Source of the DNA: Ctena decussata
Taxonomy: Eukaryota; Mollusca; Bivalvia; Lucinida; Lucinidae
Length of the DNA: 64,000 bases
Assembly (NCBI GenBank): GCA_963989385.1
Contig: OZ022508.1
Coordinates: forward strand, 57,017,087 to 57,081,086
Reading direction: 5' to 3'
Positions 45,721 through 57,976 of the stretch are shown in pieces; within the stretch, counting starts at the first letter, position 1, and every line of letters begins with the position of its first letter. Made by a program: the position numbers and the translations under genes. The notes beneath the pieces were generated by a model. That model saw only the letters and a list, made by a program, of their open reading frames with translations, did no database searches and was not told the DNA's origin.

Positions 45721-46256
45721 GGGTCAACTCGGCCTGGGGTCAACTCGGCCTGAGTCAACTCGGCCGGGTCAACTCGGCCCGGGTCAACTCGGCCTGCTGC
45801 ATATGTATGTATGTGCACTGTGCAATATATTATTGCCGACACTTGATTAATCACCGTTTAAAGTAAACCCGCTTTAATTAGTATATTGATACATGAGGTA
45901 TTTTGTGGGCATCTTTAAGTATTTAACACATTCCCAGCAAACATTCATTAGCGTGACGAATTACTCGCAGATATTCTTTAATTTGAAACAATTTAAGTGT
46001 TTGGTTCTCGAGATTAATTACACTCTGGTGATCTCAGATCACTTATAAAATTCATCTTTAGGGAAACGTATGTAAGTAAACCATATTATATTGTTTTTCA
46101 ATTTCCTGGAAAAATAAGGTTTAAATTGAACAATTCTATCCACACAAAATATAGCATTGGATTATTGTAAAATTTGCCGAGTTGACCCGGCCGAGTTGAC
46201 CTGAGGCCGAGTTGACTCAGGGGCCGAGTTGGTTATAGGCCGAGTTGACCCGTGGC

Positions 46257-46257
<1 letters not shown>
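45721..46257. mobile_element. Unit bounded by inverted CAACTCGGCC arrays
   Basis: 45721-45795 has five units of GGGTCAACTCGGCCT or close variants. 46176-46257 has five units of GCCGAGTTGACC in the opposite orientation. The 380 bp between is AT-rich without an ORF. Tandem-repeat terminal inverted repeats are typical of foldback-type elements; an alternative is two independent minisatellite seedings. Confidence 0.65.

Positions 46258-46259
<2 letters not shown>

Positions 46260-46297
<38 letters not shown>
46260..46297 (+). repeat. (CA)n microsatellite
   Basis: About 19 CA units abut the right CAACTCGGCC array, followed by a CT-rich stretch. The interval 46300-48240 shows no gene I can support. 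Confidence 0.95.
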
Positions 46298-46299
<2 letters not shown>

Positions 46300-48247
46300 T
46301 CTGTCTCTTTCCCTCTCTCTGTGAAAAAAAAATATTTTAAACAATGAGGCTGGTGCTAAAAGAAATAAAATGAGTTTTGGGTGGTTGGTTGGTTTGGTTA
46401 TAACTTCCTTTTGAGACAATTTCTAAGTCTGTATCGTGCCGTCTTGTGGAGAGGGAGAAAGAAAATACACGAGAGAAAAAATGTCCACACAACCCTTGCA
46501 CCACTCAGCGAGCTTAGTAGGCAATACTATTTTCCAAATTAGTAGGACGCCCCGGCACTGTAATTTACCTAGCACTAAGTATTTCTTCACTTTTAAAGTG
46601 CCTGATCATGAGAATTAATACTCAACTACACATTTCCATTTTACCACGGGTTCTCGCCAAATCAAATGTTAATGGCGGAGTATCGCCAAATGATAATGGC
46701 GGGACCCAATCACCCCATCACTCGCGTAACAACACAGTGGCGCAGTAACATTGTTTCGGTTCAAATTTGACATCTCTGAAAAAGACCAAGTATGATATAT
46801 GTTTGATACAGCGAAAGCACGTCGACCGTTCGAATACAAACTTCGATAGCTTCGTCCGTGGCGAATAAAGTCACAACGTTTCACCACTACGCGTGATACG
46901 TTGGCCAATAAAAACGATAAGGTTCATACATCTGCTAATCTATTGGACAGGTATGACAGCTCTATTTTTATCGAGTCCAGCCCCACATTGTACCGAGCAG
47001 CTGCTAAATATAGACGACGCGTAATCCCAAGATAAATAGTAAACTGGTAATGTTGATAAAAATGCGTTTCAATTATTATGATTATTTTGTGGTTATCAAT
47101 ATTGGCGTAAACTAAAAGACTTAATTTGCATACTTTACCATTTTCGAGTCCGCTCAACAAGATCAACCAAAGAATCAAACATTAATCCGAATTTGCGACA
47201 AAGAAACCGGAAAATGCTATGTCTGGCCTACAAAATTAAAACATATCCCAGGAATACTGAGTAAACAGAAAACAGTTTATTATCTTAAACATTTTTTCTG
47301 AGACAGAGAGAGTTGGGTTGCTTCTGGCGAATGAGTTTCATCGACTTATTTCCCTGACCAGAGTCTTTGCTGTGTTCGACATGATTCTAAAGCGGTACCG
47401 GGTTTCATTCCGTCAATGACAGAATATTCTTCACACCTTCATCCTAATATTGTCATTATCACCCTACCATATGACGAAATACTGTTGAAAGGGACGTAAA
47501 ACTCAAATACGTTTTTAAATTCATTTGTAAATGCCAATACGTCCTTTATTTTTGAGGAAAAAAACACATTTCTTCTTCCTGTCTACAAACAGGTGACTGA
47601 CGGCCTGAATTGATACAGAACACATTAAACAAAGAAAAGATCCTGTAGTTCCATACAATAATCTTACACAGACATGCATTTAATTCAAACGCACATGTAA
47701 TGTAAATCATTGATCACTCATTATGTAACATTTATTTGGCAAATAATAAAAATACTGTTTTAAGAAGAATAGCTCGCCGAACTTGCTTAGGCCCATCATA
47801 TAAAAAACTTGAATGTAAAGTGCAAAGATAAAAACTGTCATAAAGTTGACCGCCATTTTACAAGACAGCCAACTTTAATGAGATAGTATTTGCTTCCCTA
47901 GAAGGTAAATCCCATCTCCAGTGGGGGCTCCTTTTAACTAAAGGAAATATTATGCTGTTGGTGAGCATATTCTGTCTTTTAGGAGATGTTCGGTGTGAGA
48001 AGGTAGAAAATACTTCCCGATCACTTTGATCTCCTATGGAAGTGTATATTGGAACGCTGTCGTCGACGTCGTAGTAAGGCCTCTATTATTTCCTTTATTT
48101 TTTTAGAAGTAAGCATAAATGTTCATAGTCTTTGTATCTTTACTTGTACGTGCTGGTCTGTCTATACTTTAAAGCTTCTGGTATTTTATATTAAACACTC
48201 TGAAATCATTAGCAGATACTTCCTGAATAGCAAACCAACAGCAATCT

Positions 48248-48505
48248 TTAGTTTTCCTGGATTACTTGCATAATCCGTAGTTGTTTCAGCAACGTTTTCG
48301 ATTTTAAGAGAAAAAACGGCTTTGCGGGAATGAAATCAGGTGAATATATTGGCATGAAAATTATCCGTACTCCAAGAGGTGCTAAACAGTTGCTGAGCAG
48401 AACCGCTGCCTGATTATGGTGAAATGGAGAACTATCTAACACTTTTTTTTTTTTCAAATCGTGGCAGTACAATATATTATTCCAATGCATTATTCCCCAA
48501 CCCAA
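48248..48505 (-). pseudogene. DDE transposase C-terminal fragment
   Basis: The minus-strand frame contains SPFHHNQAAVLL followed by GVRIIFMPIYSPDFIPAKPF. The pattern D-x-x-x-x-H ... G-x-x-x-x-x-x-P-Y-S-P-x-x-N-P-I-E is the C-terminal half of Tc1/mariner/IS630-like (DDE_3) transposases. Here YSPDFIPAKP has Ile for Asn and Lys where the third catalytic Glu is expected. It is a dead scrap of about 60 aligned residues. Confidence 0.5.
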
Positions 48506-48956
48506 TCAATCAAAGCAATAAAACAGTATCATCCTTTGTAGAATCAAGTAAAACACGACAGTATAAACATGTCCATAACTTCTTATTTATCTCACTGTTC
48601 GTCTTTATCACTATCCAACTCTTTCGAATCTGGTAGAGGCGGCAACTTAGGTGGTGGAACACCTGGTAACGGTGGTCCAGATGGCGACCCATATATCATT
48701 TGGTACGTGACTGTAGCTGTAGGTGTGGATCCAGACCATCCACTGACCTGCAAACGTGGTGTGTTTTGCTTGGTATACGGAAAAAAGCTCCTTCTTTCTC
48801 CCTTTATGATCATCTGAAATGATAAATATCTTCCTTTGTATATTTTATGAGCCATCAGAGCTCTCGGTAAGAGGGAATATTGATATTTTTTCTTATTTCT
48901 TCATAAATCCTATGTTCTGCTCGCTCAAAAGAACTGCCTCGCAGAGGCAATTCTAA

Positions 48957-49365
48957 TGCACGCTATGTAATCACGTGATCCTACTGTACAGCGACAATTG
49001 CTTTCTTAGTAACCAAACTGCTTACTTGAAAAGAAAAATGATGACATTGCGCTTCGTTGTAACGGTAAGTTTATTCATTTCTTGTTAGAAGTGAAAGACT
49101 AATTCAAACCCGTTTAATTGCCATATGCTCATTTCTTTTCCGTACATTCAAAATGAAACCTCTGCTGTAATAACCGACATATATGGTGAATTTATTGATG
49201 CAAGAACTTTCATCTTTCTGGATGTATTAGAGAAGGAATTCTTCAAAATACTTGCATGGTGCAAACACCTTTCTCTGGAAATCGTCCCAAGAAAGCATTT
49301 TGGTTACCAAGAAAACATCTGTCGCTGTACAGTTGGGTCACGTGATTACATACCGTGTAATGGGT
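48957..49365. mobile_element. Small inverted-repeat element
   Basis: GCTATGTAATCACGTGATCC, CTACTGTACAGCGACAATTG and CTTTCTTAGTAACCAAACTG (48960-49022) are answered in reverse by TTTTGGTTACCAAGAAAAC, CTGTCGCTGTACAGTTGGGT and CACGTGATTACATACCG (49297-49360). The arms are about 75 bp with some mismatches, total length about 400 bp. An open frame of 106 codons across the right arm is not convincing. Confidence 0.6.
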
Positions 49366-50344
49366 GTCACAATATATATCTTTTTTATAGAGAATTAACA
49401 GAAAAACTTGAATCAACGTTTCATAGCAAAGACTGTAAAGACTGAAATACATGACCGACAGAACTAAAACAGAATATTTCGTCTTCGAAAGTCCGTTATT
49501 TATAAAATGAGTCTGTGCTACTTTTTAAAAATGTTCCTGTCAGAACATTTTAAAACATTTAACCGCGGAAGAAATACTGATACAAGCATGCGGAAGAGCC
49601 GAATAGCCTTTTTTATGAGAAGTAAACATTTGATATACTTTTCTGTTTTGGGCTGCATGCAGTCTGACCATGTGGCCTTACAGATACTGTCTGACAGGGT
49701 ATTTGCTGTTCGCATAGGAACCAAGTTATTTTATTTATTCGTTTTATTTATTTATCATTTTTAATCATTTAGTTTTTTCTTTATTTTTTCATTTTTATTT
49801 ATTTATTTTTTTGCCGTGACCTAATTCTGTTCAAACATGTTTTGTGAAAGGAGCTACTGCATAAGCGGAAATCACTTTTTGTTCAGAAAGGCCCCATTGA
49901 TATAATCGTTCAAACACAAGCAAAAACAGGTCTTCGAACCTTTGCGCCCAGCAAAGGCTCAGATCAGTGTGCGCATCCGTGCCGTCTGATCAGATCCTTT
50001 GCTGCTCGCATATACCATGCACGGACCCAAGGAAGCTTCTGACAGAAACTGACGGCTTTAGATGACTCGCAGGGGCTCACATACTAGTTTGAGCATGCGC
50101 TGTTCGCAAATACGTAAAGCACATTTTTGCGTAGTTCAGCTCAATAACTTTAGCGATTCTGCCTTCACGTTTGGTCACAAAATAACTGTTGATATGTATA
50201 TGCTGTACCATGTCCGGCAAAAAGTAGGGGTATAAGGTTTTTGAAAAATGATAAAACTGTTATAATTGTATTGTTCCCAGCTGAACGATGAAATATACAC
50301 GAAAGCGATATAACAAATGGAGCCCTTCGTCTTGTGTTTTTACC

Positions 50345-50560
50345 ATATCATAAAGTTTGTGATATCTAAAGTATGTCAGTTTGCTTGCCAACTAAAATGA
50401 CCCAAATCATTTTTCATTCACACCTTTTTTTTACAGAAAGCTCAATGCGTGAAAAAGCTCAACGCTGAACTATCACGATCATTTACTTTGACGAAACTGT
50501 ATCGGATCGAAATAATACCGAAAATTATACAACTAGGAGAGCAAAGGGGTCTTTAAAGTT
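50345..50560 (-). repeat. CTCTATCAGCATGA interspersed repeat, diverged copy
   Basis: GTATGTCAGTTTGCTTGCCA, ACTAAAATGACCCAAATCAT and GAGAGCAAAGGGGTCTTTAA are the inverse of the family landmarks. Degenerate palindromic-MITE words (CAGATCAG, TGATCAGA) occur nearby at 49960-50000 and 50960-51050. Confidence 0.5.
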
Positions 50561-51480
50561 TATTGATTAGCTAATACTAAATGTCAGTTTTTAAACCAAA
50601 ATATTTCAAGAAGTCTTGTTTAATCTGTTCACTCCTAAATACATGATTTTATCTTTGAATTTTGAACGGGCCGATCTTAGGAATAATTCTATTCAGACGG
50701 GAAAGGACTAATGAAGATGGCAAGCAACGAAATTCAACATGAAGTGGCTCATTATGAGCCTTCGCATCCAGATCTGCACTGTTTGTAAATGATTGTATGT
50801 TAAGACTAAAGCCTAAAGTATTAACAGCATATGTTTATGTAAAATATCGTTGGCGAGAAAATGCATTCGTCTTTGTGCTATTTCTTGTCTGCTGAACTCC
50901 GGTACAATTTACACTGCATCGTCTAAAAATACTTTGTTGCATGTAAGAGTAGCGAAAACCAAGATCAGCCTGCGTATCTCACAAGCTGATCAGAATCATT
51001 GCTGTCACTAAATTTCTGCGAGTCCTTATATACCGACTGTACAGACTGATCAGACTACGGCCGAGCAACCTGTTCGCAGTTACTGTAATGTTCCTTTTCT
51101 TGTTACGGCTCCTTTCGGACCAATAGACTTCTCTGTGCCAATGTCGAGAATAGAAAGGCTGAGAAAATGGAGGAATTGCTATTAACTGTGCACAATAATG
51201 CCGAATGCACTGATTTCATCTAAATACAGAATTTGCAGACTGTTTGATATTCTTCTTCAATAGGGAAGTAGGGTTACGAACGTTGACCCATGTTTATACT
51301 AAATGGCCAAAATATTGGGACAACAGTATTCAACAGAACAGACTTTGATCGGACAGTTCTTCATCAGATTAGTCAGAATCTGCACTATGTTTCGATACTT
51401 GGCCGGATAAATTCAGTGTGTCCGAATATTAAGGATAATTATGGTGAGAAGATACTTTACCTGTTTTGTGTGCTGCAACA

Positions 51481-51759
51481 TCATTCCCAACCCCTGTAGT
51501 AATTCCAACGTCCGGGCCCATGCCCAAATACGAACTTGGGAGTTCTCAGCTTTTCTGCAGCATTAAGTAGCATCCGTCGATTACCGGCTGACGCTTTAGA
51601 ACTGAACGCCTCAAAGTCTGATAGTTTCAGGAACTTAACAGCCGTTGAACTTGTAAAGCCCAGTCTCCTCAAATCAGGAATATATTCCAACCGTTCAACA
51701 TCCATCCCCGCTACAAACTCTTTTATGTTGAGAACTCTTGGAGCAGGGGTGCGTGGCAT
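51481..51759 (-). CDS. Candidate exon with SAM-like helices
   Basis: The minus-strand ATG at 51759 starts 92 codons. VERLEYIPDLRRLGFTSSTA then VKFLKLSDFEAF and NRRMLLNAAEKLRTP look like the short helices of a SAM-type domain (L-x-x-LGF-x-S, L-x-x-L-x-x-x-DL, G-x-R-x-x-L-x-A). This is a pattern impression, not a firm match. The composition is coding-like and unlike neighbouring frames. It may be a single exon of a longer gene or a recent pseudogene. Confidence 0.35.
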   Translation of the reverse strand: MPRTPAPRVLNIKEFVAGMDVERLEYIPDLRRLGFTSSTAVKFLKLSDFEAFSSKASAGNRRMLLNAAEKLRTPKFVFGHGPGRWNYYRGWE

Positions 51760-52316
51760 ATTCTTTCAAGACATTTGATTATTTGAATCAAGAGGCCAGT
51801 TTCGGTCCCTTTCAAAGATTTTAAGGTCGTCCCCCAGCCTAATGGAACTAGCCTTATAAGGGGTGTCTGCAATCCCTGTTGTAAATGCACGTTTTACAGA
51901 GAGCTTTTATGGCTGATAAAATGTAACTTTCGTTCTCGGTATTTTTACATATTGTTGTTTTAGTTTAATGCATTTAAAACATGATCTCTAAAATATGCAT
52001 TGAACAAGGACAGTTTGTTATACGTCCATTTATATGGACTATTCCTTATTCATACACTAACGTGTTGTAGGTGACAAGTTCTTTGTTATTCAGTATGAGT
52101 TTCCTGATTCAGCCTATCATAGTCGACTCAAATTATCACCAAAAATAAGAAGAAATTCTTAATTGTGTTATCTATGATCTAACCTTTAACTGAATCAGCC
52201 ATGACGGTGCTTGCTACAAAAGAGAAATCAGTATGAGGTCCTAACGAAATCAAGATAGGGTCACTTTTGCTGATTAGTTGTATTTTTTTCTGTCAACAAG
52301 CTTTACAAAACATACT

Positions 52317-52552
52317 TGAACCGCGACGCGAGAAAACCAACAAAGTGGTTGTGCGCCAAGCACACTCAGATCAGCCTGGGCATCCGCGCAGTCTGGTCAG
52401 ACTCTTCGCTAAGGGCTTATAGGGTAGCTAAGGGTCAAAGCTACCCCCATGCGGACAGCGAAGACTTTGATCAGACTGGGCGGATGCCCAGGCTGATCTG
52501 AGTCTTCGCTGGATGCATAACCACATTGCTGGTTTTCTCGCGTCGCTGCTCA
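52317..52552. mobile_element. Palindromic MITE, copy 4
   Basis: TGAACCGCGACGCGAGAAAA and TTTTCTCGCGTCGCTGCTCA are the ends, with CACTCAGATCAGCCTGGGCA and TGCCCAGGCTGATCTGAGTC inside. Inner arms are well preserved and the tips have point changes. Confidence 0.8.
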
Positions 52553-53282
52553 ATATTATCATGGAGAGGAACCATAGATTTTTCTTTAATGCGTAACTTA
52601 AATAATGCAAACGACGGTAATCATAGAGTACTCTTGACGTAGATCCAAGATAATGGGTTTACCTGTGTCTATTTATAGCTTCAGTAAGTGGGACGGACTC
52701 TGTTAAAAATAAAAATAAATCGATACAACCATTGGTTATCGTCTCTCGCGTCAAATTTGAAACATGGTAACTGAACTCTTGTGAGACAACGTTGTAAGAG
52801 TTTATATTCGAACACTCGACGCGTTTTGGCTGTATGTATTATACGAATGCAAATTGTTGAGATCTATGCAGTATTGATGCATATAACAAAGAGGGAAGAC
52901 GTAAAGGTAGTCTCAGGTAAATCTTTTTTTATTTTGCGTACCAAAATGGACTTTCCTTTTTGCTTGATTAGAGGACAATAAACCCATGTTTTCTATCATA
53001 TATTGCATCAACATTAATAGAAAACGGCATTAATGTATGCTGTCAGCAATAATTTACATGCCATTGGTGTAAAAGTACGCAAAGTAGTTTGTCTGAGTGG
53101 AAGTAAGAAGAAATTGACTGAGTAACAGGATTGGAGCGCACTTTAACATAATTTATTTTCATGTATTTGCAATCTGTATGACAGACTTTATTCAATAAGT
53201 TTGCCCATACTCTGGTTCTGTAGTTGAGTTGAAACAACTGAAACCACCATTAGGGTTATCGTCTAAAGCATCGCGTAAAATT

Positions 53283-53416
53283 TAATACTTTGACCCTGAT
53301 ATTTTACGGAAATGCACATTCATTAGCTGTACACGTTCATCCTATATTAATACTTTGACATTGTTTCATTTTCTACGGGAATGCACCTTCATTAGCTGTA
53401 CACGTTCATCCTATAT
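53283..53416 (+). repeat. Two-unit tandem duplication, about 67 bp each
   Basis: TAATACTTTGACCCTGATAT and TAATACTTTGACATTGTTTC start the two units, and both end CATTAGCTGTACACGTTCAT then CCTATAT. Confidence 0.8.
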
Positions 53417-53778
53417 CGAACCATGCACAAGCAGTCAAAGCCTCAAGAATCTTTCCAATTTTCATACATGCTTGAAACTCACCCATCAGCAAATGCTGCG
53501 ATGTTGAAAAAAGTTAATGAATCAGATCTTTAAGGCAAGAACAGATAACTTGCATTAGACAAAGTCGTTTCAAATTTCAACCAAATGCATAGCTAAGTAT
53601 GCAAGGATGAGTTTGCCCATCCGCCCTAAACATCTGGACAGTCCCGACAAGCACAAACCATGGGTCAACCGACCCCAGTCACACGGTTCTCAGCAGTCAG
53701 ACCCTAGAACTTTCATGGAAAGGAATACTGACTCCCCCGCAAATAAACAAATAAAAAGTAAATAAATGAATGGATAAA

Positions 53779-54016
53779 TGAGCCGCGACACGAGAAAACC
53801 AACAATGTGGTTGTGCGGCCAGCGCAGACTCAGATCAGCCTGGGCATCCGCCCAGTCTGATCAGAGTCTTCGCTGACCGCATGGAGGTAGCTAAGACCCT
53901 TAGCTACTCTTTGAGGACTTAACGACGAGTCTGGTCAAACTGGGCGGATGCCCAGGCTGATCTGAGTCTGCGCGGGGCGCACAACCATATTGTTGGTTTT
54001 CTCGTGTCGCGGCTCA
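53779..54016. mobile_element. Palindromic MITE, copy 5
   Basis: TGAGCCGCGACACGAGAAAA and TTTTCTCGTGTCGCGGCTCA are exact 20-base inverted ends. The arms carry CTCAGATCAGCCTGGGCATC and its inverse, with about 30 bp in the centre (GGTAGCTAAGACCCTTAGCT). Confidence 0.85.
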
Positions 54017-54574
54017 AATAAATTATGTTTGTTGATATGTTCTGTGATAGTAATTAGAAAAAGTCTATGAATGCATAAAATTTGGAGGCGTATAAAACAT
54101 TCCACAAGGCTAATCTTCTTTCTGACCGCCTCTTTACTGCACACATCTTCAGTGTTGTTACGCGTGTGATGGGGGTGCCATTGTTAACAAGATGAAGGAT
54201 GTACCAACGCGCTTTTGACTTACAAGTTAAAATTTCAGCCGCAGGCAAAATCTCGGAAACAAGAGCCTGACGTGAGTTCTGATGTATCCAGCCAACCAAC
54301 GCAGAAGCTGACAAGAAACCAAACTTCAAACTGCAGCTTGTGACGGCTATTAATCGCAGTCACTATGGGTCTGCAATAAGACAAATTGCCAAAACCAGAA
54401 GTGGACAGAGAGCAATGCAGAAGTATATATAAAGGTATATAGTTTTTCGTCGACGGTGACTAAATACACGTGACAGCCAGTCATACGATATTAGATCCTT
54501 CACCAAATATTTGGATGTTTGAAAATTTACAAAAATGTACACTGTAAAAAATCCCATACATTTTACAATAAGGG

Positions 54575-54790
54575 ACATGGCTGTCATATAGTATCTTTCC
54601 CCCCATAGTAGTCTCCCCGGAAAATGACTATGATTTTCCGTAGTAGAATTTCCCACCAGAAAAATGGCTATATAGTAGATTTAATAATATGACTATTTCC
54701 CCTGGGAAAATCTACTACACATGTTTATGAATAGCCGTTTTCCCCGCCATAGTGGATTTTCCCCTTGGTAACATGACTGCAGGAAAACAA
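54575..54790. repeat. Degenerate repeats of CTACTATGGNGGGAAAAT type
   Basis: CCCCATAGTAGTCTCCCCGG, GGAAAATGACTATG, AAAATGGCTATATAGTAG, GGGAAAATCTACTAC and CCCCGCCATAGTGGATTTTC recur in both orientations over 200 bp. From 54791 to 57478 I see nothing but a GA microsatellite. Confidence 0.45.
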
Positions 54791-55563
54791 GGTAAATAGT
54801 GCAATTTGCTCCTTCTCCATTCATATTAGTGAGGTTCTGAACTGAAAAAGACATGCGAGTATCTGTCCGAAAAATATCGCCGGAAAACAGACACTAGAAC
54901 CACGTGCGTGTGACCATCAGTCTGTACCCCTCTCCCGCCCCTCATGCTAAATCAAACACTACTGGACAAAGCACTCCTTCATCGGCGCGTTTGTACATCT
55001 TCCTGAAAGCTTGCATGCGTATGTGTGTATGTAAGTATCTGCGACAGGAAGAAAACACACACTTCATTTCAGTTCTGCCAGTTCTCCTAACGATGTTTCC
55101 CCAAGTGGTTCAGCGGTACTTAACCATAATTGCACGCACTTGGCGCCGTGTGTCCGTCAACGAAAGCACACATTTTTCGTTTCTTAAATTAGTAATAAAT
55201 GATTATTATAATAAGTATGGTTGCTAAAGTTGAATATTGTATTACGGAATAAATCGCATTTATTACATCCCTTGAAGTACTGATACATTCTTAATGCTGT
55301 TAATTCCGTAAAATATGGCTATTTCATGCTACGTCTACTGAAGATAGGACTATGTGGAAAGGGATCTTTGTAAGTCATCTGGGATGCCGTAATAACTTCC
55401 AAAGGTTGTGGGATAGACTAGTCCAGCAACAAGCAAGAAACTATTCCGTGAGCATCCTTACAAGAATTGGAACAACATCTTAGAAATTACAATATCTATG
55501 TGAATAGCTATGTCCACTACATTAACAATTTAAGCAACATTTTCAAATAAAGACAAATAGTGA

Positions 55564-55566
<3 letters not shown>

Positions 55567-55602
<36 letters not shown>
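55567..55602 (+). repeat. (GA)n microsatellite
   Basis: About 18 uninterrupted AG units. Confidence 0.95.
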
Positions 55603-55606
<4 letters not shown>

Positions 55607-57478
55607 AATGTCGATATATCAATTTTCCGTAATTATTTTAAATAAAAAAATATGAAGAATACTGCACCTTATATTGCCACTTATAGTCAGGACGCTGAAA
55701 TTCAAAAAGGGTCTATTTTTCGAGTTTAATGCCCCGACAATTCGAAAGGATGAATTGGTATATTATGAAAGCTTATCATCCCAACTTTAACTTAGGGTAT
55801 GATGTGGTCCTGAAAAGTGGATCCAGGATGTAAAATAAGGGGAGATAACTGGGTACCAAAGAAATGCTAAAAATGATCGCCTGCATTTCTCCTTATTTTT
55901 ATGTCATTTAAACTGGAGTTTCAAGCAAACAACATAAGTTGTGGAAGAAGCCTATTACTCTGCTAACGACTGATACTTATTAGCTTTCTATTCATTTTTG
56001 GCTTAAGCCCGTAACATTCGGTTATAGACGTTACATATGAGAATATTCCCAAAATGTAAATAAATTGAAGGCAGACTCGTTTTGTTTTCTTTTTCTTAGT
56101 ATATCCTCCTTTAAAATCATCTTTAAATATTAGAAGAGTTACAGCTTGCTTGATTCCTTGTCATTTGCCTGTGTTACTACTTGAATTAACGTAGATAACA
56201 TTTATACAAAATGTATTCCATTACATCACAGCTAATCAGCAACCTTCACCAACTCCCAGGAAACTATCATAAATACGGTATTCAGACATTTTTTAAGAAA
56301 TACTATTGACAGAAGTTTGTCGCTATTTTCATCGAGCAGTTTAAGGCCCTCGCAAACTGCGTTTTATACATGAAACAGAAAAGAGAGTTGTTATGTGTTA
56401 AAAGACTTGACAAATACTGAGCAAACAGTCATTTTCGCTATTTCTTTCTTCTTGTAGCAACGCTCAACACATTTGCTGACATGATTATAAACGGTTCAGT
56501 TTTCCTGCTACGCTTCTCATGACCCTACGTGACATACGTGACTTTTAGTCAAAGCAATAAAAAGAGACAAATAGATAAACTGAGAGATAGAGAAGATGTT
56601 ACCCCAAAGGGAAATAAAACTACTGATGGTCTGAACATTGTTATTTATAGTGGTGTCAGCCAAGTGACAATCAAACATCATCGTTCTTTTTAATATAAAT
56701 AAAGATAAAATTGGGGAATTACTAGTAATTTACTCTACAAAAATTTGCTGTTACATTGAATATTGAAAAAAATCGGTTCATAGAGCATGAAAATTAAAGA
56801 CTACAGAAAGGTGAGAAAAGTAAAATACACACTGGAATTTAATGACATGAGGCACAGAAAAGTATCTGCCCAATCGATAATAAGCATCTGCTTACAAAGT
56901 ACGCATTCTTTTATGAGACTTGCATGGAGGCAGTTTTCGTTACCAATAAAAACGACAATGCTCAAGTGAAAATTTCAGTTAAAATCAAGAAACAGCCCAA
57001 TTATATCAATAAATTACGATATTTCATTGCATTGACCATTTTGGTCAAATTTTAAAGTCCCTAAAGACGGTGATACATCATGCGCTTGGTATTGCAACAT
57101 TGGAAACATTAGTCTTATCAGTTAATGTTACTGCTAATCAAAATTTTCACTGCCGAAATGCTATGCATTGAAATAATGTATTTTCACAGCCTCCAGCCTC
57201 CAGTATTCATCTGGTATAGCCAGTGCATACACACTGATTCAAAATGTTTCAAGCAGTTAAGTCTACGATAGGCAAGATTTTACGTTGAGTAATTATACTA
57301 GATGTTTAGTATGAATCTTTCATTTTACTTATTTATTCGGACACTGAATTCTATGCTGATGTTTTTATTTTTTCAGTTATATACGTGATAAACATATAAT
57401 GACTGTTGACTGAGCCGTTTGAAACTTCATTTTCCTTTGCGTATTAAAATATCTAAAAACATCCATGATTAGGACGCA

Positions 57479-57976
57479 ATGCCTACGTGTTTTTGCTGCA
57501 CCAAAAGGAAGTTTGAGGTTGTGCGAATAAAACTAGTTAAAGCCCCTGGTAGATTATGTACAACTGTCTATACACATTATGAAAACTTTTACATGCGAAT
57601 CCCATTGGTTGGTTTTCTTGCCTTGTGGTCGCCTGTATTGCTGCTCTATGTGTTTTCTATTTTGTTTTGTGATTTAAAACAGAAAATAGGTAAAATTAGA
57701 TGTATTAAATGTTTGAATGCATTTTATATTGTTTTTGTTTTTTTAGCTTACTTATGTACAGTTCCTCTGTGTTGGAATGGAGCGCCTGTTAGCAAAAATG
57801 TGCTGTTCCGTTTTGTCGTATGCATGTTTCCCATCTTCTTTCGGTGTCTTGGGTGGGCTGTGTGTTGTAATTGTGGCCTTTCCTTGGTAATTTTATTTAC
57901 ATTTTCCTATGTACGTTTTCTATATCTCATATACGTAAACTTGGGTCTGCATGCATATCTAATAAATACACTGTAA
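57479..57976 (+). CDS. Open frame for a hydrophobic, Cys-rich 165-residue protein
   Basis: The frame starts MPTCFCCTKRKFEVVRIKLV and then alternates hydrophobic stretches that could be membrane segments: VGFLALWSPVLLLYVFSILF (about residues 43-63), YIVFVFLAYLCTVPLCW (83-99), VLFRFVVCMFPIFFRCLGWA (109-128), and LSLVILFTFSYVRFLYLIYV (134-153). Four segments and short loops would suit a small membrane protein. AT-rich bivalve DNA also yields Phe/Leu-rich chance frames, and no motif or splice signal supports it. The length of nearly 500 bp is above what chance usually gives here. Confidence 0.3.
   Translation: MPTCFCCTKRKFEVVRIKLVKAPGRLCTTVYTHYENFYMRIPLVGFLALWSPVLLLYVFSILFCDLKQKIGKIRCIKCLNAFYIVFVFLAYLCTVPLCWNGAPVSKNVLFRFVVCMFPIFFRCLGWAVCCNCGLSLVILFTFSYVRFLYLIYVNLGLHAYLINTL

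Noticed and set aside
48592..48855. Minus-strand Pro-rich frame (GSPSGPPLPGVPPPKLPPLP) with an upstream TTTATCATTTCAG acceptor
   Set aside because: It is suggestive of a last exon but low in complexity, with no recognised domain and no partner exon. Its plus-strand reading is equally open.
49125..49445. 106-codon plus-strand frame
   Set aside because: Half of it is the right arm of the inverted-repeat element at 48957-49365.
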